A DNA stretch of 64,000 nt from an uncultured Lachnospiraceae bacterium (GTDB lineage: Bacteria; Bacillota; Clostridia; Lachnospirales; Lachnospiraceae). Below are positions 36,700 through 45,027 of the stretch, piece by piece. Location: NCBI GenBank assembly GCA_947589055.1, contig CANPZL010000006.1, forward strand, positions 19,895-83,894, read 5' to 3'. Position 1 is the stretch's first letter. Every line of letters starts with the position of its first letter. Position numbers and translations under genes: made by a program. The notes beneath the pieces are model-generated. The model was not told where the DNA came from. It searched no databases and saw only the letters and a list, made by a program, of their open reading frames with translations.

Positions 36700-37938
36700 C
36701 TACTCCTCCCATTTCTTAAATAACAGGCTTGCATTATGTCCGCCAAAACCTAATGAATTGGATAGTGCCATTTCCACCTGGCATTCCCGTCCTTGATTCG
36801 GTACAATATCCAGATCGCATTCCTCGTCCGGAACCTGATAATGGATAGTAGCGGGAATAAATCCGTCCCGCAATGCCAAAGTGGTGATCACGGCCTCAAT
36901 GGCGCCGCTGGCTCCTAACAAATGTCCGGTCATGGATTTCGTTGAACTTACCATCAGTTTATAGGCATGATCGCCAAATGCCGCCTTGATCGCCTTTGTC
37001 TCTCCTGCATCATTTAAATGGGTAGATGTACCATGTGCATTGATATATCCTACCTGTTCCGGCTTCACGCCTGCATCCTTCATTGCCAATGTCATACAGG
37101 CAGTTCCTCCGGCTCCTGTGGGATCCGGTGCAGTAATATGATAGGCATCACAACTTGCACCATAACCAATTATCTCACCGTAAATCTTAGCGCCACGCTT
37201 TTTTGCGTGTTCCAGTTCCTCCAGTATCAGAATCGCCGCACCTTCCCCCATGACAAAGCCATTGCGTTCTTTATCAAAGGGAATTGATGCCCGGCTTACA
37301 TCTTCCGTTGTATTTAAAGCTTTCATAGCGGTAAATCCGCCGACCCCCATATTACAGATACAGGCTTCCGCACCACCGCAAAGCATGACATCTGTATATC
37401 CATCACGAATGGAATGGAAGGATTCTCCAATCGCATTATTTCCGGACGCACAGGCCGTTACCACACAAGTACATACCCCTTTAAATCCGGTTTTGATTGC
37501 AATCTGTCCGGCCGCCATATTCGCAATTGACATGGGAATAAAGAAAGGTGAGATTTTCTCAAATCCCCGGTTCATTCCCCTCTCATGCTCACTCTCAATG
37601 GTTTTTAAGCCGCCGATACCGGCAGAAACAATCGTTCCGCAGCGAACCGGATCTTCCTGCTCCATGTTGATACCGCTGTCTGCAAAGGCTTCCTCTGCCG
37701 CAATCATGGCGAATTGGGTATACCGGTCCATGTGCTTTGCTTCCTTTTTGTCTAAAAAATTCTCCGGTTGATAGTCTTTTACTTCCCCGGCGATCTTTAC
37801 TTGAAAATCCGTCGTGTCGATCTGGGTAATCCGGTCTATTCCGCATACACCTTTTTTTACGTTATCCCAAGTTTCCTGAATATTATGTCCCAGCGGGTTA
37901 ATGGAACCCAATCCGGTGATTACAACTCTTCTTTTCAT
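36700..37938 (-). CDS. fabF: Beta-ketoacyl-ACP synthase II
   Basis: This is the elongation condensing enzyme. It has 412 residues, the normal length. The Cys-His-His triad is intact: Cys in [12 protein letters not shown] (~164), His in [11 protein letters not shown] (~304) and His in [11 protein letters not shown] (~340). [14 protein letters not shown] ends the fold. The stop provides the fabZ ribosome binding site. It lies in the main operon after fabG, and a second, divergent fabF homolog exists at 45028-46281, probably with a different chain-length or substrate role. Confidence 0.96.
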   Translation of the reverse strand: MKRRVVITGLGSINPLGHNIQETWDNVKKGVCGIDRITQIDTTDFQVKIAGEVKDYQPENFLDKKEAKHMDRYTQFAMIAAEEAFADSGINMEQEDPVRCGTIVSAGIGGLKTIESEHERGMNRGFEKISPFFIPMSIANMAAGQIAIKTGFKGVCTCVVTACASGNNAIGESFHSIRDGYTDVMLCGGAEACICNMGVGGFTAMKALNTTEDVSRASIPFDKERNGFVMGEGAAILILEELEHAKKRGAKIYGEIIGYGASCDAYHITAPDPTGAGGTACMTLAMKDAGVKPEQVGYINAHGTSTHLNDAGETKAIKAAFGDHAYKLMVSSTKSMTGHLLGASGAIEAVITTLALRDGFIPATIHYQVPDEECDLDIVPNQGRECQVEMALSNSLGFGGHNASLLFKKWEE

Positions 37939-37966
37939 AGGCTGTCTCCTTGTTTATCATTTTCCT

Positions 37967-38710
37967 TTACATTACCATACCACCGTCTACATGAAGCACC
38001 TGTCCAGTAATATAAGACGCCTCGTCAGATACCAGAAAGGCAACTGCGTTTGCAACGTCATCCGGCTGCCCCAATCTGGAAAGAGGAATCTCTTTTGCCA
38101 ACTGTTCTTTCACCTGCGCCGACAAAGCGTCCGTCATATCTGTAGTAATAAATCCCGGAGCCACTGCATTTACCGTCACATTTCGTGATCCAAGCTCCTT
38201 TGCCATGGATTTTGTCATACCGATCACACCCGCTTTACTTGCGGCATAATTGATCTGTCCTGCATTTCCTGTAACTCCTACCACGCTGCTGATGGTTACG
38301 ATTCTTCCATACCGCTTTTTCATCATCAGCTTGGATGCTGCCCGCATACAATAAAATGCTCCTTTCAGGTTGGTATCAATGACTGCGTTAAAATCTTCGT
38401 CTGACATCCGCATCACCAGACCATCTCTGGTAATTCCAGCGTTATTTACCAAGATTTCAACTGTACCCGTTACCTTCAGTGCTTCCTCAAACAGAACTTC
38501 TACATCTTTTCCTACCGATACATCCGCCTGTACTGCCAAAGACTGAACGCCATATTCCCTGCACATAGATACCGTTTCCTCGGCGGCTTCCGCACCTTTG
38601 GTATAACAAGTTACCACGTTAGCCCCTTCCTTTGCCAGAGCAAGGCAGATTGCTCGCCCGATTCCCCGGCTTCCTCCGGTTACGATTGCTGTTTTATTTT
38701 CCAGTTTCAT
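37967..38710 (-). CDS. fabG: 3-oxoacyl-ACP reductase
   Basis: This NADPH-dependent short-chain dehydrogenase reduces 3-oxoacyl-ACP. It has 247 residues. The cofactor loop is TGGSRGIGRAICLALA at the N-terminus, with NNAGITRDGLVMRM, catalytic Ser in ISSVVGVTGNAGQ and YAASKAGVIGMTKSMAKE (YxxxK at ~153). The operon position between fabD and fabF is classical and separates it from the many paralogous dehydrogenases. Confidence 0.96.
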   Translation of the reverse strand: MKLENKTAIVTGGSRGIGRAICLALAKEGANVVTCYTKGAEAAEETVSMCREYGVQSLAVQADVSVGKDVEVLFEEALKVTGTVEILVNNAGITRDGLVMRMSDEDFNAVIDTNLKGAFYCMRAASKLMMKKRYGRIVTISSVVGVTGNAGQINYAASKAGVIGMTKSMAKELGSRNVTVNAVAPGFITTDMTDALSAQVKEQLAKEIPLSRLGQPDDVANAVAFLVSDEASYITGQVLHVDGGMVM

Positions 38711-38744
38711 ACTGACCTCCCATTTTACAAGCGTACAGCTTTGC

Positions 38745-39686
38745 TTATTTCAATTTTTCCAACAGGGCGTCCACATCCTCTGCCTTTTCTACACTATAGC
38801 AGACTATATCCGGACAGGTCTTTTTCACAAACTTGGAAAGTGCCGTTCCCGGTCCAATCTCCACAATGGTATCAATTCCCTGCTCCGCCATATACCGAAT
38901 GGAGTCTTCTATATATATACTGCTTTGTACCTGCTTTTCCAAAAGCTCAGGAATGGTCTCGGTTTCTTTCTTTGCCCTGCCAAGCGTATTGAAAACCACA
39001 GGGAACCGCATATCGCCAAAGGATTCCTCAGCAAACCGTTCCTTTAACCGATCGCCGGCGGGTTTCATCAAAGACGTATGGAACGGGCCGCTGACATTCA
39101 ACGGAAGGCATCTTCTGGCGCCTGCTTCCATCAATAATTCAACTGCACGCTCTACCGGTTCCTTATCACCGGAAATTACGATCTGGCCCGGACAATTATA
39201 GTTTGTAGGCTCTACTACATGAAAGGGCTGTCCGGCAAATTCTTCTTGCGCTTTGGCACAGCATTCCTGTACAGCCTTCCGTTCCATGTTAATAACAGCC
39301 ATCATCTTACATTCCCGATCTACAACCGCCTCTGCCATTGCCTGTCCCCGAAATGCCACCAATGAAATCACCTGCTGCTCTTCAAACACGCCTGCCGCAT
39401 ATAAAGCAGAATATTCACCAAGACTTAATCCCGCTGCCATCTCCGGACGGATACCCTTCTGCTCCAAAACCTTTGTCACACCTACCGCAAACGCTACCAT
39501 ACAGGGCTGGGTATATTTTGTCGTGCTTAACCGCTCTACCGGACCGTTAAAGCAGCAATCCTTTACATCAAATCCCACGTCAGTATGATCCATAACCTCT
39601 CGAAATTCCGGATATTTGTCATAAAAATCCTTTCCCATACCGACAGTCTGACTTCCCTGTCCGGCATATAAAAACGCTAATTTCAT
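38745..39686 (-). CDS. fabD: Malonyl-CoA:ACP transacylase
   Basis: This enzyme loads malonate onto ACP. It has 313 residues. The nucleophile is in GLSLGEYSALYAAG (~89), LYAGQGSQTVGMGKDF is at the N-terminus, and the conserved His is in SGPFHTSLM (~201). The C-terminal VEIGPGTALSKFVKK is also typical. It lies 28 bp after fabK. Confidence 0.96.
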   Translation of the reverse strand: MKLAFLYAGQGSQTVGMGKDFYDKYPEFREVMDHTDVGFDVKDCCFNGPVERLSTTKYTQPCMVAFAVGVTKVLEQKGIRPEMAAGLSLGEYSALYAAGVFEEQQVISLVAFRGQAMAEAVVDRECKMMAVINMERKAVQECCAKAQEEFAGQPFHVVEPTNYNCPGQIVISGDKEPVERAVELLMEAGARRCLPLNVSGPFHTSLMKPAGDRLKERFAEESFGDMRFPVVFNTLGRAKKETETIPELLEKQVQSSIYIEDSIRYMAEQGIDTIVEIGPGTALSKFVKKTCPDIVCYSVEKAEDVDALLEKLK

Positions 39687-39714
39687 TCCCGTTCCTCCCC
39701 GCTTCGTTACCTGA

Positions 39715-40653
39715 CTACAGTTCTATGCTCTTAATCCGCTCCAGTTCCTTTTTAGCATCCGAATAAAGAGTCTCTAAAATCTCTGCCAACGGACGAATTT
39801 CCTTTAACTGTCCGCATACCTGACCGGCCATGACAGAACCGTTTTTCACATCTCCATCCAATACAGCCCGGCGCAGACCACCCAGTGTAAACTGTTCCAG
39901 TTCTTCCCGGCTTCCGCCCCGTTGTTCTACCTTTATGTACTCCCGTGCCATATCGTTTTTCAGGATACGTACCGGTGCATCTAAGGAACGTCCCGTTACA
40001 GTCGTACTGTTATCTCTTGCCTTTATCAAAGCCTGTTTATAGTTTTCATGAATAGGACACTCTTCACTGACTAACAAACTGGTTCCAATCTGGACACCGA
40101 TCGCTCCCAATGCCATTGCCGCCATAAACTGTCTGCCATCCGCAATGCCGCCTGCGGCAATAACCGGAATCTTTACCTTATCAATCACCTGCGGAACCAG
40201 TGTCATGGTTGTCATATCCCCTACATGACCGCCGCTTTCTCCGCCCTCAGCGATAACAGCGTCCGCTCCCTGCTGCTCCACCTTTCTTGCCAGAGCGGTA
40301 CTGGCAACTACCGGGATTACCATACTTCCTGCGTCCTTCCACATTCCCATGTATTTTCCCGGCGTTCCGGCACCTGTCGTAATGATCCGGATTTTTTCGT
40401 CTGCCAGAAGCTGTGCGATATTGTCAACATCCGGGTTCATCAGCATCAGATTTACGCCAAAGGGACGATCTGTCTGCTTTCGACAGGCCGCAATCTCCCG
40501 TTCCAGTGCTTCTGCATCCATACCGCCGGAAGCAATCAAGCCAAGTGCGCCTGCATTGGACACCTGAGCTGCAAAGGTTCCGGTTGCGATATTTGCCATA
40601 CCACCCTGAATGATCGGGTATTTGATATTTAACATTTCATTTAACTTCATCAT
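39715..40653 (-). CDS. fabK: FMN-dependent enoyl-ACP reductase II
   Basis: This 312-residue flavoenzyme reduces enoyl-ACP with NAD(P)H and FMN, replacing FabI in many Bacillota. The barrel begins YPIIQGGMANIATG. It has GVNLMLMNP, ADAVIAEGGESGGHVG (FMN/phosphate region, ~140) and PVIAAGGIADGRQFMAAMALGA (~165). It overlaps accA by 4 nt. FabK is insensitive to triclosan, which is a family property. Nitronate monooxygenase is a paralogous family, but the fab context settles the call. Confidence 0.95.
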   Translation of the reverse strand: MMKLNEMLNIKYPIIQGGMANIATGTFAAQVSNAGALGLIASGGMDAEALEREIAACRKQTDRPFGVNLMLMNPDVDNIAQLLADEKIRIITTGAGTPGKYMGMWKDAGSMVIPVVASTALARKVEQQGADAVIAEGGESGGHVGDMTTMTLVPQVIDKVKIPVIAAGGIADGRQFMAAMALGAIGVQIGTSLLVSEECPIHENYKQALIKARDNSTTVTGRSLDAPVRILKNDMAREYIKVEQRGGSREELEQFTLGGLRRAVLDGDVKNGSVMAGQVCGQLKEIRPLAEILETLYSDAKKELERIKSIEL

Positions 40654-41612
40654 GCATTCTCCTTTTTCGCCGCCTCGATAATGCCGGCATCCATATAACG
40701 GAATTTGTCATACCGGTTCTTCGCCAAAGCATCCGGCATCATCTTTTTATATTTTGCCAGCTCCTGAACCAATATAGTATCGATTTCCCGATAAACCTTA
40801 TTAGGGTTTTGATGAACGCCTCCAAGCGGCTCTTTTATGATCCCGTCTATCACATGATACTGCTTCAGATCCTGAGCGGTCAGCTTCATCAATTCACATG
40901 CCTCGGAGCTTCGGTTAGAATCCTTCCATAATATAGAAGCAAAGCCCTCCGGAGACAATACGGAATAAACCGCATTCTCCAACATATACACACTGTTTGC
41001 CACCCCGATAGCAAGAGCGCCTCCGCTGCTTCCTTCTCCGGTTACAATAGCAATGATGGGAACCTTTAAGGAACTCATTTCTGCCAGATTCTTCGCTATG
41101 GCATTTGCCTGTCCATGCTCCTCTGCTTCCAGTCCCGGATAAGCGCCGGGTGTATCAATAAAGGTAATAATAGGGCGGCCGAACTTTTCCGCCTGCTTCA
41201 TCATACGAAGTGCTTTTCGGTATCCTTCCGGCTCCGGCATACCAAAGTTATATTCCATGTTTTCATTGATATTTCTACCCTTCCGGTGTCCAAGCACCGT
41301 AACCGGAATACCATGAAACAATGCGATCCCGCCATATATGCTTTTATCCTCTTTACTGAGGAAATCCCCTCTCTGAACAAAGAATTCATCGAATAATGCA
41401 TTGATATAATCATCTACCTTCGGCCGGTTTTTATGGCGTGCCAGATATACCTTATCCGCCGGTGTCAGATTTTCACACTGATGCAGCAGTTTTTTCTTTT
41501 CGGATTTTAATTCCTTGATCCTTACATCTGCTGCATAATCATCTGTTTTCATTGATAACGCTTCGATCTCTTCTTCGATTTCCCGTATCCGTTCATCTAT
41601 TTCCCGTATCAC
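40650..41612 (-). CDS. accA: Acetyl-CoA carboxylase carboxyltransferase, alpha subunit
   Basis: This is half of the carboxyltransferase that makes malonyl-CoA. The chosen start gives 320 residues. The coiled N-terminus (REIDERIREIEEEIEALS) is followed by PVTVLGHRKGRNINENMEYN and FGMPEPEGYRKALRMMKQA. The CoA/biotin site region is FIDTPGAYPGLEAEEHGQ then EGSSGGALAIGVANSVYML. The GTG at 41612 is favoured over 41621: AGAGGTGG lies 5 nt upstream and the start overlaps the accD stop in GTGA. accD precedes it, but accB and accC are not in this cluster. Confidence 0.93.
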   Translation of the reverse strand: MIREIDERIREIEEEIEALSMKTDDYAADVRIKELKSEKKKLLHQCENLTPADKVYLARHKNRPKVDDYINALFDEFFVQRGDFLSKEDKSIYGGIALFHGIPVTVLGHRKGRNINENMEYNFGMPEPEGYRKALRMMKQAEKFGRPIITFIDTPGAYPGLEAEEHGQANAIAKNLAEMSSLKVPIIAIVTGEGSSGGALAIGVANSVYMLENAVYSVLSPEGFASILWKDSNRSSEACELMKLTAQDLKQYHVIDGIIKEPLGGVHQNPNKVYREIDTILVQELAKYKKMMPDALAKNRYDKFRYMDAGIIEAAKKENA

Positions 41613-42535
41613 AATGACCACCTCTTTCTCTCATGGAGCTTTAAGAGCTGCCCCACTACCTTACGCATTTCAGAACGTGGCACGATTTGATCTACAAATC
41701 CGTGAGATTCCAGATATTCTGCACTTTGAAAGCCTTCCGGCAGCTTCTGCCCGATGGTTTGCTCGATCACTCTCGGTCCCGCAAACCCGATCAATGCCCC
41801 CGGCTCAGCCAGTGTAATATCTCCTAAGGTGGCGAAACTGGCGCTGACGCCTCCGGTAGTAGGATGGGTCAGGCAGACTATATACAAACCGCCATGCTCA
41901 CTAAACCGCTGTACGGCGGCACTAGTCTTTGCCATCTGCATCAGGGAAAGGATCCCTTCCTGCATTCTGGCGCCTCCGCTGGCAGTAAACATAACTACCG
42001 GAAGCCGATTTTTATCCGCCACTTCAAATGCATGGGTTACCTTTTCTCCTACGGCGATTCCCATACTTCCCATTAGAAATTCACTGCCCATAACTGCGAT
42101 CATTGCTTTCTGTCCGTATATCTCTCCCACTCCGATCAGGACACCTTCTTCCAGACCGGTCTTTTCCTGTAGCTTTAAGATTTTCTCCTCATAATCCGGG
42201 TAATCCAAAGGATTTACAAATGGCACCTTACATTTCAGTTTTCGGAAGGTTCCCGGATCCACCATGCTCCGCATACGCCGTGCTGCCGAAATCTTATTAT
42301 GCGCTCCGCACTCCGGACATACGCAAAGATTCTTTTTCATGATACCGGATGGGATTTCCGCCTTACATGAGGTACAAGTAATCATTTGTACGCTCCCATC
42401 CTCCTGCTTTTCTGTCCGTTCCTTTATAACAACCGGTTCAAAATCATCGGTAAATTCGGATGTCTCTTTACCGGAATGTTTCAACACTGTGGCATACTTT
42501 GCTAATTCTGCCTTTGTCTTACCTAATAAACCCAT
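41609..42535 (-). CDS. accD: Acetyl-CoA carboxylase carboxyltransferase, beta subunit
   Basis: This zinc-finger-bearing half of the carboxyltransferase has 308 residues with the chosen start. The Cys4 zinc ribbon is CTSCKAEIPSG...CVCPECGAH (~55-78). The catalytic domain has FTASGGARMQEGILSLMQMA, PTTGGVSASFATLGDI and FAGPRVIEQTIGQKLPEGF. The ATG at 42535 (MGLLGKTKAEL) is chosen over 42583 because GGAGTGAG precedes it and the upstream extension does not look like the family. It overlaps accA. Confidence 0.94.
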   Translation of the reverse strand: MGLLGKTKAELAKYATVLKHSGKETSEFTDDFEPVVIKERTEKQEDGSVQMITCTSCKAEIPSGIMKKNLCVCPECGAHNKISAARRMRSMVDPGTFRKLKCKVPFVNPLDYPDYEEKILKLQEKTGLEEGVLIGVGEIYGQKAMIAVMGSEFLMGSMGIAVGEKVTHAFEVADKNRLPVVMFTASGGARMQEGILSLMQMAKTSAAVQRFSEHGGLYIVCLTHPTTGGVSASFATLGDITLAEPGALIGFAGPRVIEQTIGQKLPEGFQSAEYLESHGFVDQIVPRSEMRKVVGQLLKLHERKRWSL

Positions 42536-42571
42536 TTCTCTCACTCCAATTCTGCGATAGCTGTAAAAGAA

Positions 42572-42620
42572 ACAGGCATACACAAATCAACCTGCTATGT
42601 ACCGATTCATATATACCTGT
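42572..42620 (-). terminator. Possible attenuator hairpin between acpP and accD
   Basis: The arms 42572-42580 and 42612-42620 pair over 9 bp with one G-U, around a 31-nt loop. TTTCTTTT follows on the minus strand. Partial termination here could raise acpP over downstream genes. The large loop makes this a weak call. Confidence 0.3.
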
Positions 42621-42643
42621 TTTCTTCAGCTAATGGACGTCTC

Positions 42644-42871
42644 TTACTCCTGATGAGCAGTAACGTAATCTACTAAATCCTTAACGGTCTTCATGTTTGG
42701 AAGATCTTCATCTGCAATTGCTACGCCGGTAGCCTCTTCGATTGCCATTCCCAATTCCACTGCGTCCAGAGAATCTGCACCGAGGTCATCTGTTAAGGAT
42801 GCCTCCAACGTAATCTTGCTCTCATCACAGCTTAACGTATCTGCAATAACCGCTTTAATTGTCTCGAACAT
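42644..42871 (-). CDS. acpP: Acyl carrier protein
   Basis: This 75-residue acidic helical protein carries the growing acyl chain on phosphopantetheine. The attachment Ser is in [16 protein letters not shown] (~37). It is the first gene of the main fab operon, with a good promoter at 42935-42962. AAGGAGA precedes the start. Confidence 0.97.
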   Translation of the reverse strand: MFETIKAVIADTLSCDESKITLEASLTDDLGADSLDAVELGMAIEEATGVAIADEDLPNMKTVKDLVDYVTAHQE

Positions 42872-42915
42872 AGTAGTATCTCCTTTTCTTATTTTCCTTT
42901 TTAGTTAAAAAATTT

Positions 42916-42962
42916 TAATATTTAACCAAATATTATTGTATCAATTATTCCCTGTTTGTCAA
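42916..42962 (-). promoter_or_regulatory. Promoter of acpP-fab operon with adjacent AT-rich palindrome
   Basis: On the minus strand, -35 TTGACA (42957-42962) and -10 TACAAT (42935-42940) have a 16-bp spacer. Just downstream, TAATATTT (42916-42923) and AAATATTA (42928-42935) form an inverted repeat with a 4-bp spacer, at the expected start site. It differs from the GTAGTTT boxes, so it may serve another regulator or be a start-site feature only. Confidence 0.65.
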
Positions 42963-43116
42963 CCGATTTATACCAGTTTTACAACATTTTAACAACATTT
43001 TTTTCGCCTTTTTCATTTGGTTGCATACTGTTTACAATTTGTTCAAAATATATCAATGATTTCTCTAAGTTCCCTCTTGACAATTTACATGGCACACTTT
43101 ACCATAGAGAATAGTG

Positions 43117-43150
43117 ATGTAGTTTTTGAAACTACATGAAAAATTATAAT
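43117..43150 (+). promoter_or_regulatory. FabT-like palindrome overlapping the promoter of the acyl-CoA synthetase gene
   Basis: ATGTAGTTT (43117-43125) and AAACTACAT (43129-43137) form a perfect 9-bp inverted repeat with a 3-bp spacer. They share their core with 35705-35725. TATAAT follows at 43145-43150, so the palindrome covers the -35 region of the plus-strand promoter and would act as a repressor site. Confidence 0.8.
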
Positions 43151-43222
43151 AAACCATCATTGCTAGACAAAAAAACAATTTATCCGATATTTTTTGATAG
43201 CATTTGAGAAAGGAAGAAATAT

Positions 43223-44920
43223 ATGGAACATTCCACATTACGTCGGGAAACCGGAATTGCCGGGAAATTCATTTCAACTGCAAAAGATGAAAACGGAATC
43301 CTGAGCCAAATCGAATTTCATGATGATGCTCACTTTAATTTTGCATATGATGTTGTTGATGTATTAGGGCGTACAAAGCCGGATAAGCTGGCAATGCTTC
43401 ACATCGCAGGCGACGGAAAGGAACGCCGGATCACATTCCGGGATATGATGATCTATTCCAATAAGGCGGCTAATTATTTTCAGTATCTTGGCATTAAACG
43501 GGGCGACCGGGTGATGCTGGTGCTAAAACGACACTATCAGTTCTGGTTTGCAATCCTGGCTCTGCACAAGATCGGTGCCATTGCGATTCCGGCAACGAAT
43601 CTTCTGGTGAAGAAGGATTTTGAATACCGGTTTAAGGCAGGTAAGATTGACGCCGTGCTTTGTACCGCAGACGGTAAGGTAGCAAATGAGGTAGAACGGG
43701 CTTCCAGGACCTATGACGGTCTGAAGGCTAAGATCATGGTTGGAAATACTACATTAAAAGGCTGGCATAACTTTAACCGGGATCTTCGTTTCTTTTCGAC
43801 TGATTTCAAAAAGCCCAAAAATGCGGCGGGCGGAGAAGATCCTATGCTGATGTTCTTTACCTCCGGCACGACCTCTTATCCTAAGATCGCAGTCCATAAT
43901 TATAAATATGCACTGGGACATTATATCACTGCAAAATACTGGCAGCAGGTAGATCCGGAAGGAATTCATTTTACGATCAGTGATACCGGCTGGGGCAAAG
44001 CCTTATGGGGAAAGCTCTACGGTCAGTGGTTGTGCGAAGCGGCTGTATTCACCTATGATTTTGAAGAATTTTACGCCAGTGAAATCTTAAAAATGATTCA
44101 AAAATACAAAATAACCACCTTTTGCGCCCCTCCTACCGTTTACCGTGTCATGGTGCATATGAAGCTGGAGCATTATGACCTGTCTTCTCTGCAAACAGTC
44201 ACCACTGCCGGAGAAGCATTAAATCCGGAAATATACGAGAAATTCTATCAGGCAACCGGTTTCCGTATCATGGAAGGCTTCGGGCAAACCGAAACCACAT
44301 TAACCATTGGGAATCTGGCAGGCATGGAGCCAAAGCCCGGATCAATGGGAAAACCCAGTCCCCAGTATACGGTTCGTCTGATGCGTCCGGACGAAACCTT
44401 CTGCGAAACAGGGGAAACGGGGGAAATTGTGATCCGTGTAAAGGATCGGATACCGGAAGGGCTGTTTCTTGGCTATTATCTGGACGATAAACGAACGGAA
44501 TCTGTGTGCTATAATGGTTATTATCATACCGGAGATACCGCTTACATGGATAAAGACGGGTTTTTGTGGTATGTAGGCAGAGTGGATGATGTGATAAAAT
44601 CAACCGGTTATCGTGTCGGACCTTTTGAAATTGAAAACGAAATCATGAAGCTTCCCTATGTACTTGAATGTGCTGTAACCTCTGTTCCAGATCCTATGCG
44701 TGGACAGGCAATCAAAGCAAGTGTTGTATTGACCGAGGATACTGCACCGGATGAAGCACTAAAAAAAGAAATGGTTCGCTTCTTTAAGGCAAACCTTGCC
44801 TCTTATAAACGTCCAAAGATCATAGAGTTTGTAAAAGAACTCCCGAAAACCGTCAGCGGAAAAATCCGGCGGGTAGAGATCAAGGAACGGGATTGGGCAA
44901 AATCCTCCGAATCTATTTAA
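43223..44920 (+). CDS. AMP-forming acyl-CoA synthetase (medium-chain/acetyl-CoA synthetase-like)
   Basis: This 565-residue adenylate-forming enzyme activates a carboxylic acid to acyl-AMP and then acyl-CoA (or acyl-ACP). Motifs are FTSGTTSYPKIAVH (P-loop, ~210), GFGQTETTL (~353), YHTGDTAYMDKDGFLWYVGR (~433), VIKSTGYRVGPFEIEN and the catalytic Lys in PKTVSGKIRR near the C-terminus. It resembles medium-chain acyl-CoA synthetases. It is divergent from the fab operon, with a FabT-like box over its promoter, which suggests use of exogenous fatty acids. The true substrate is unknown. Confidence 0.9.
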   Translation: MEHSTLRRETGIAGKFISTAKDENGILSQIEFHDDAHFNFAYDVVDVLGRTKPDKLAMLHIAGDGKERRITFRDMMIYSNKAANYFQYLGIKRGDRVMLVLKRHYQFWFAILALHKIGAIAIPATNLLVKKDFEYRFKAGKIDAVLCTADGKVANEVERASRTYDGLKAKIMVGNTTLKGWHNFNRDLRFFSTDFKKPKNAAGGEDPMLMFFTSGTTSYPKIAVHNYKYALGHYITAKYWQQVDPEGIHFTISDTGWGKALWGKLYGQWLCEAAVFTYDFEEFYASEILKMIQKYKITTFCAPPTVYRVMVHMKLEHYDLSSLQTVTTAGEALNPEIYEKFYQATGFRIMEGFGQTETTLTIGNLAGMEPKPGSMGKPSPQYTVRLMRPDETFCETGETGEIVIRVKDRIPEGLFLGYYLDDKRTESVCYNGYYHTGDTAYMDKDGFLWYVGRVDDVIKSTGYRVGPFEIENEIMKLPYVLECAVTSVPDPMRGQAIKASVVLTEDTAPDEALKKEMVRFFKANLASYKRPKIIEFVKELPKTVSGKIRRVEIKERDWAKSSESI

Positions 44921-44930
44921 CACAAAACAT

Positions 44931-44959
44931 ACGCCCGGCTAATCAACTTGGTCGGGCGT
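44931..44959 (+). terminator. Hairpin after the acyl-CoA synthetase gene
   Basis: Arms ACGCCCG (44931-44937) and CGGGCGT (44953-44959) have a 15-nt loop, followed by TTCTTTGC. It is a weak to moderate terminator before the second fabF. Confidence 0.5.
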
Positions 44960-45027
44960 TCTTTGCATAGTCCATTCACTGCTTACCCATAGAAAATAAG
45001 CGTTTAAATAATGAAGGAGAATTACAT

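Noticed and set aside
42916..42935. FapR operator at the acpP promoter
   Set aside because: The palindrome does not resemble the FapR consensus and no fapR/plsX gene is nearby; kept only as an unassigned palindrome.
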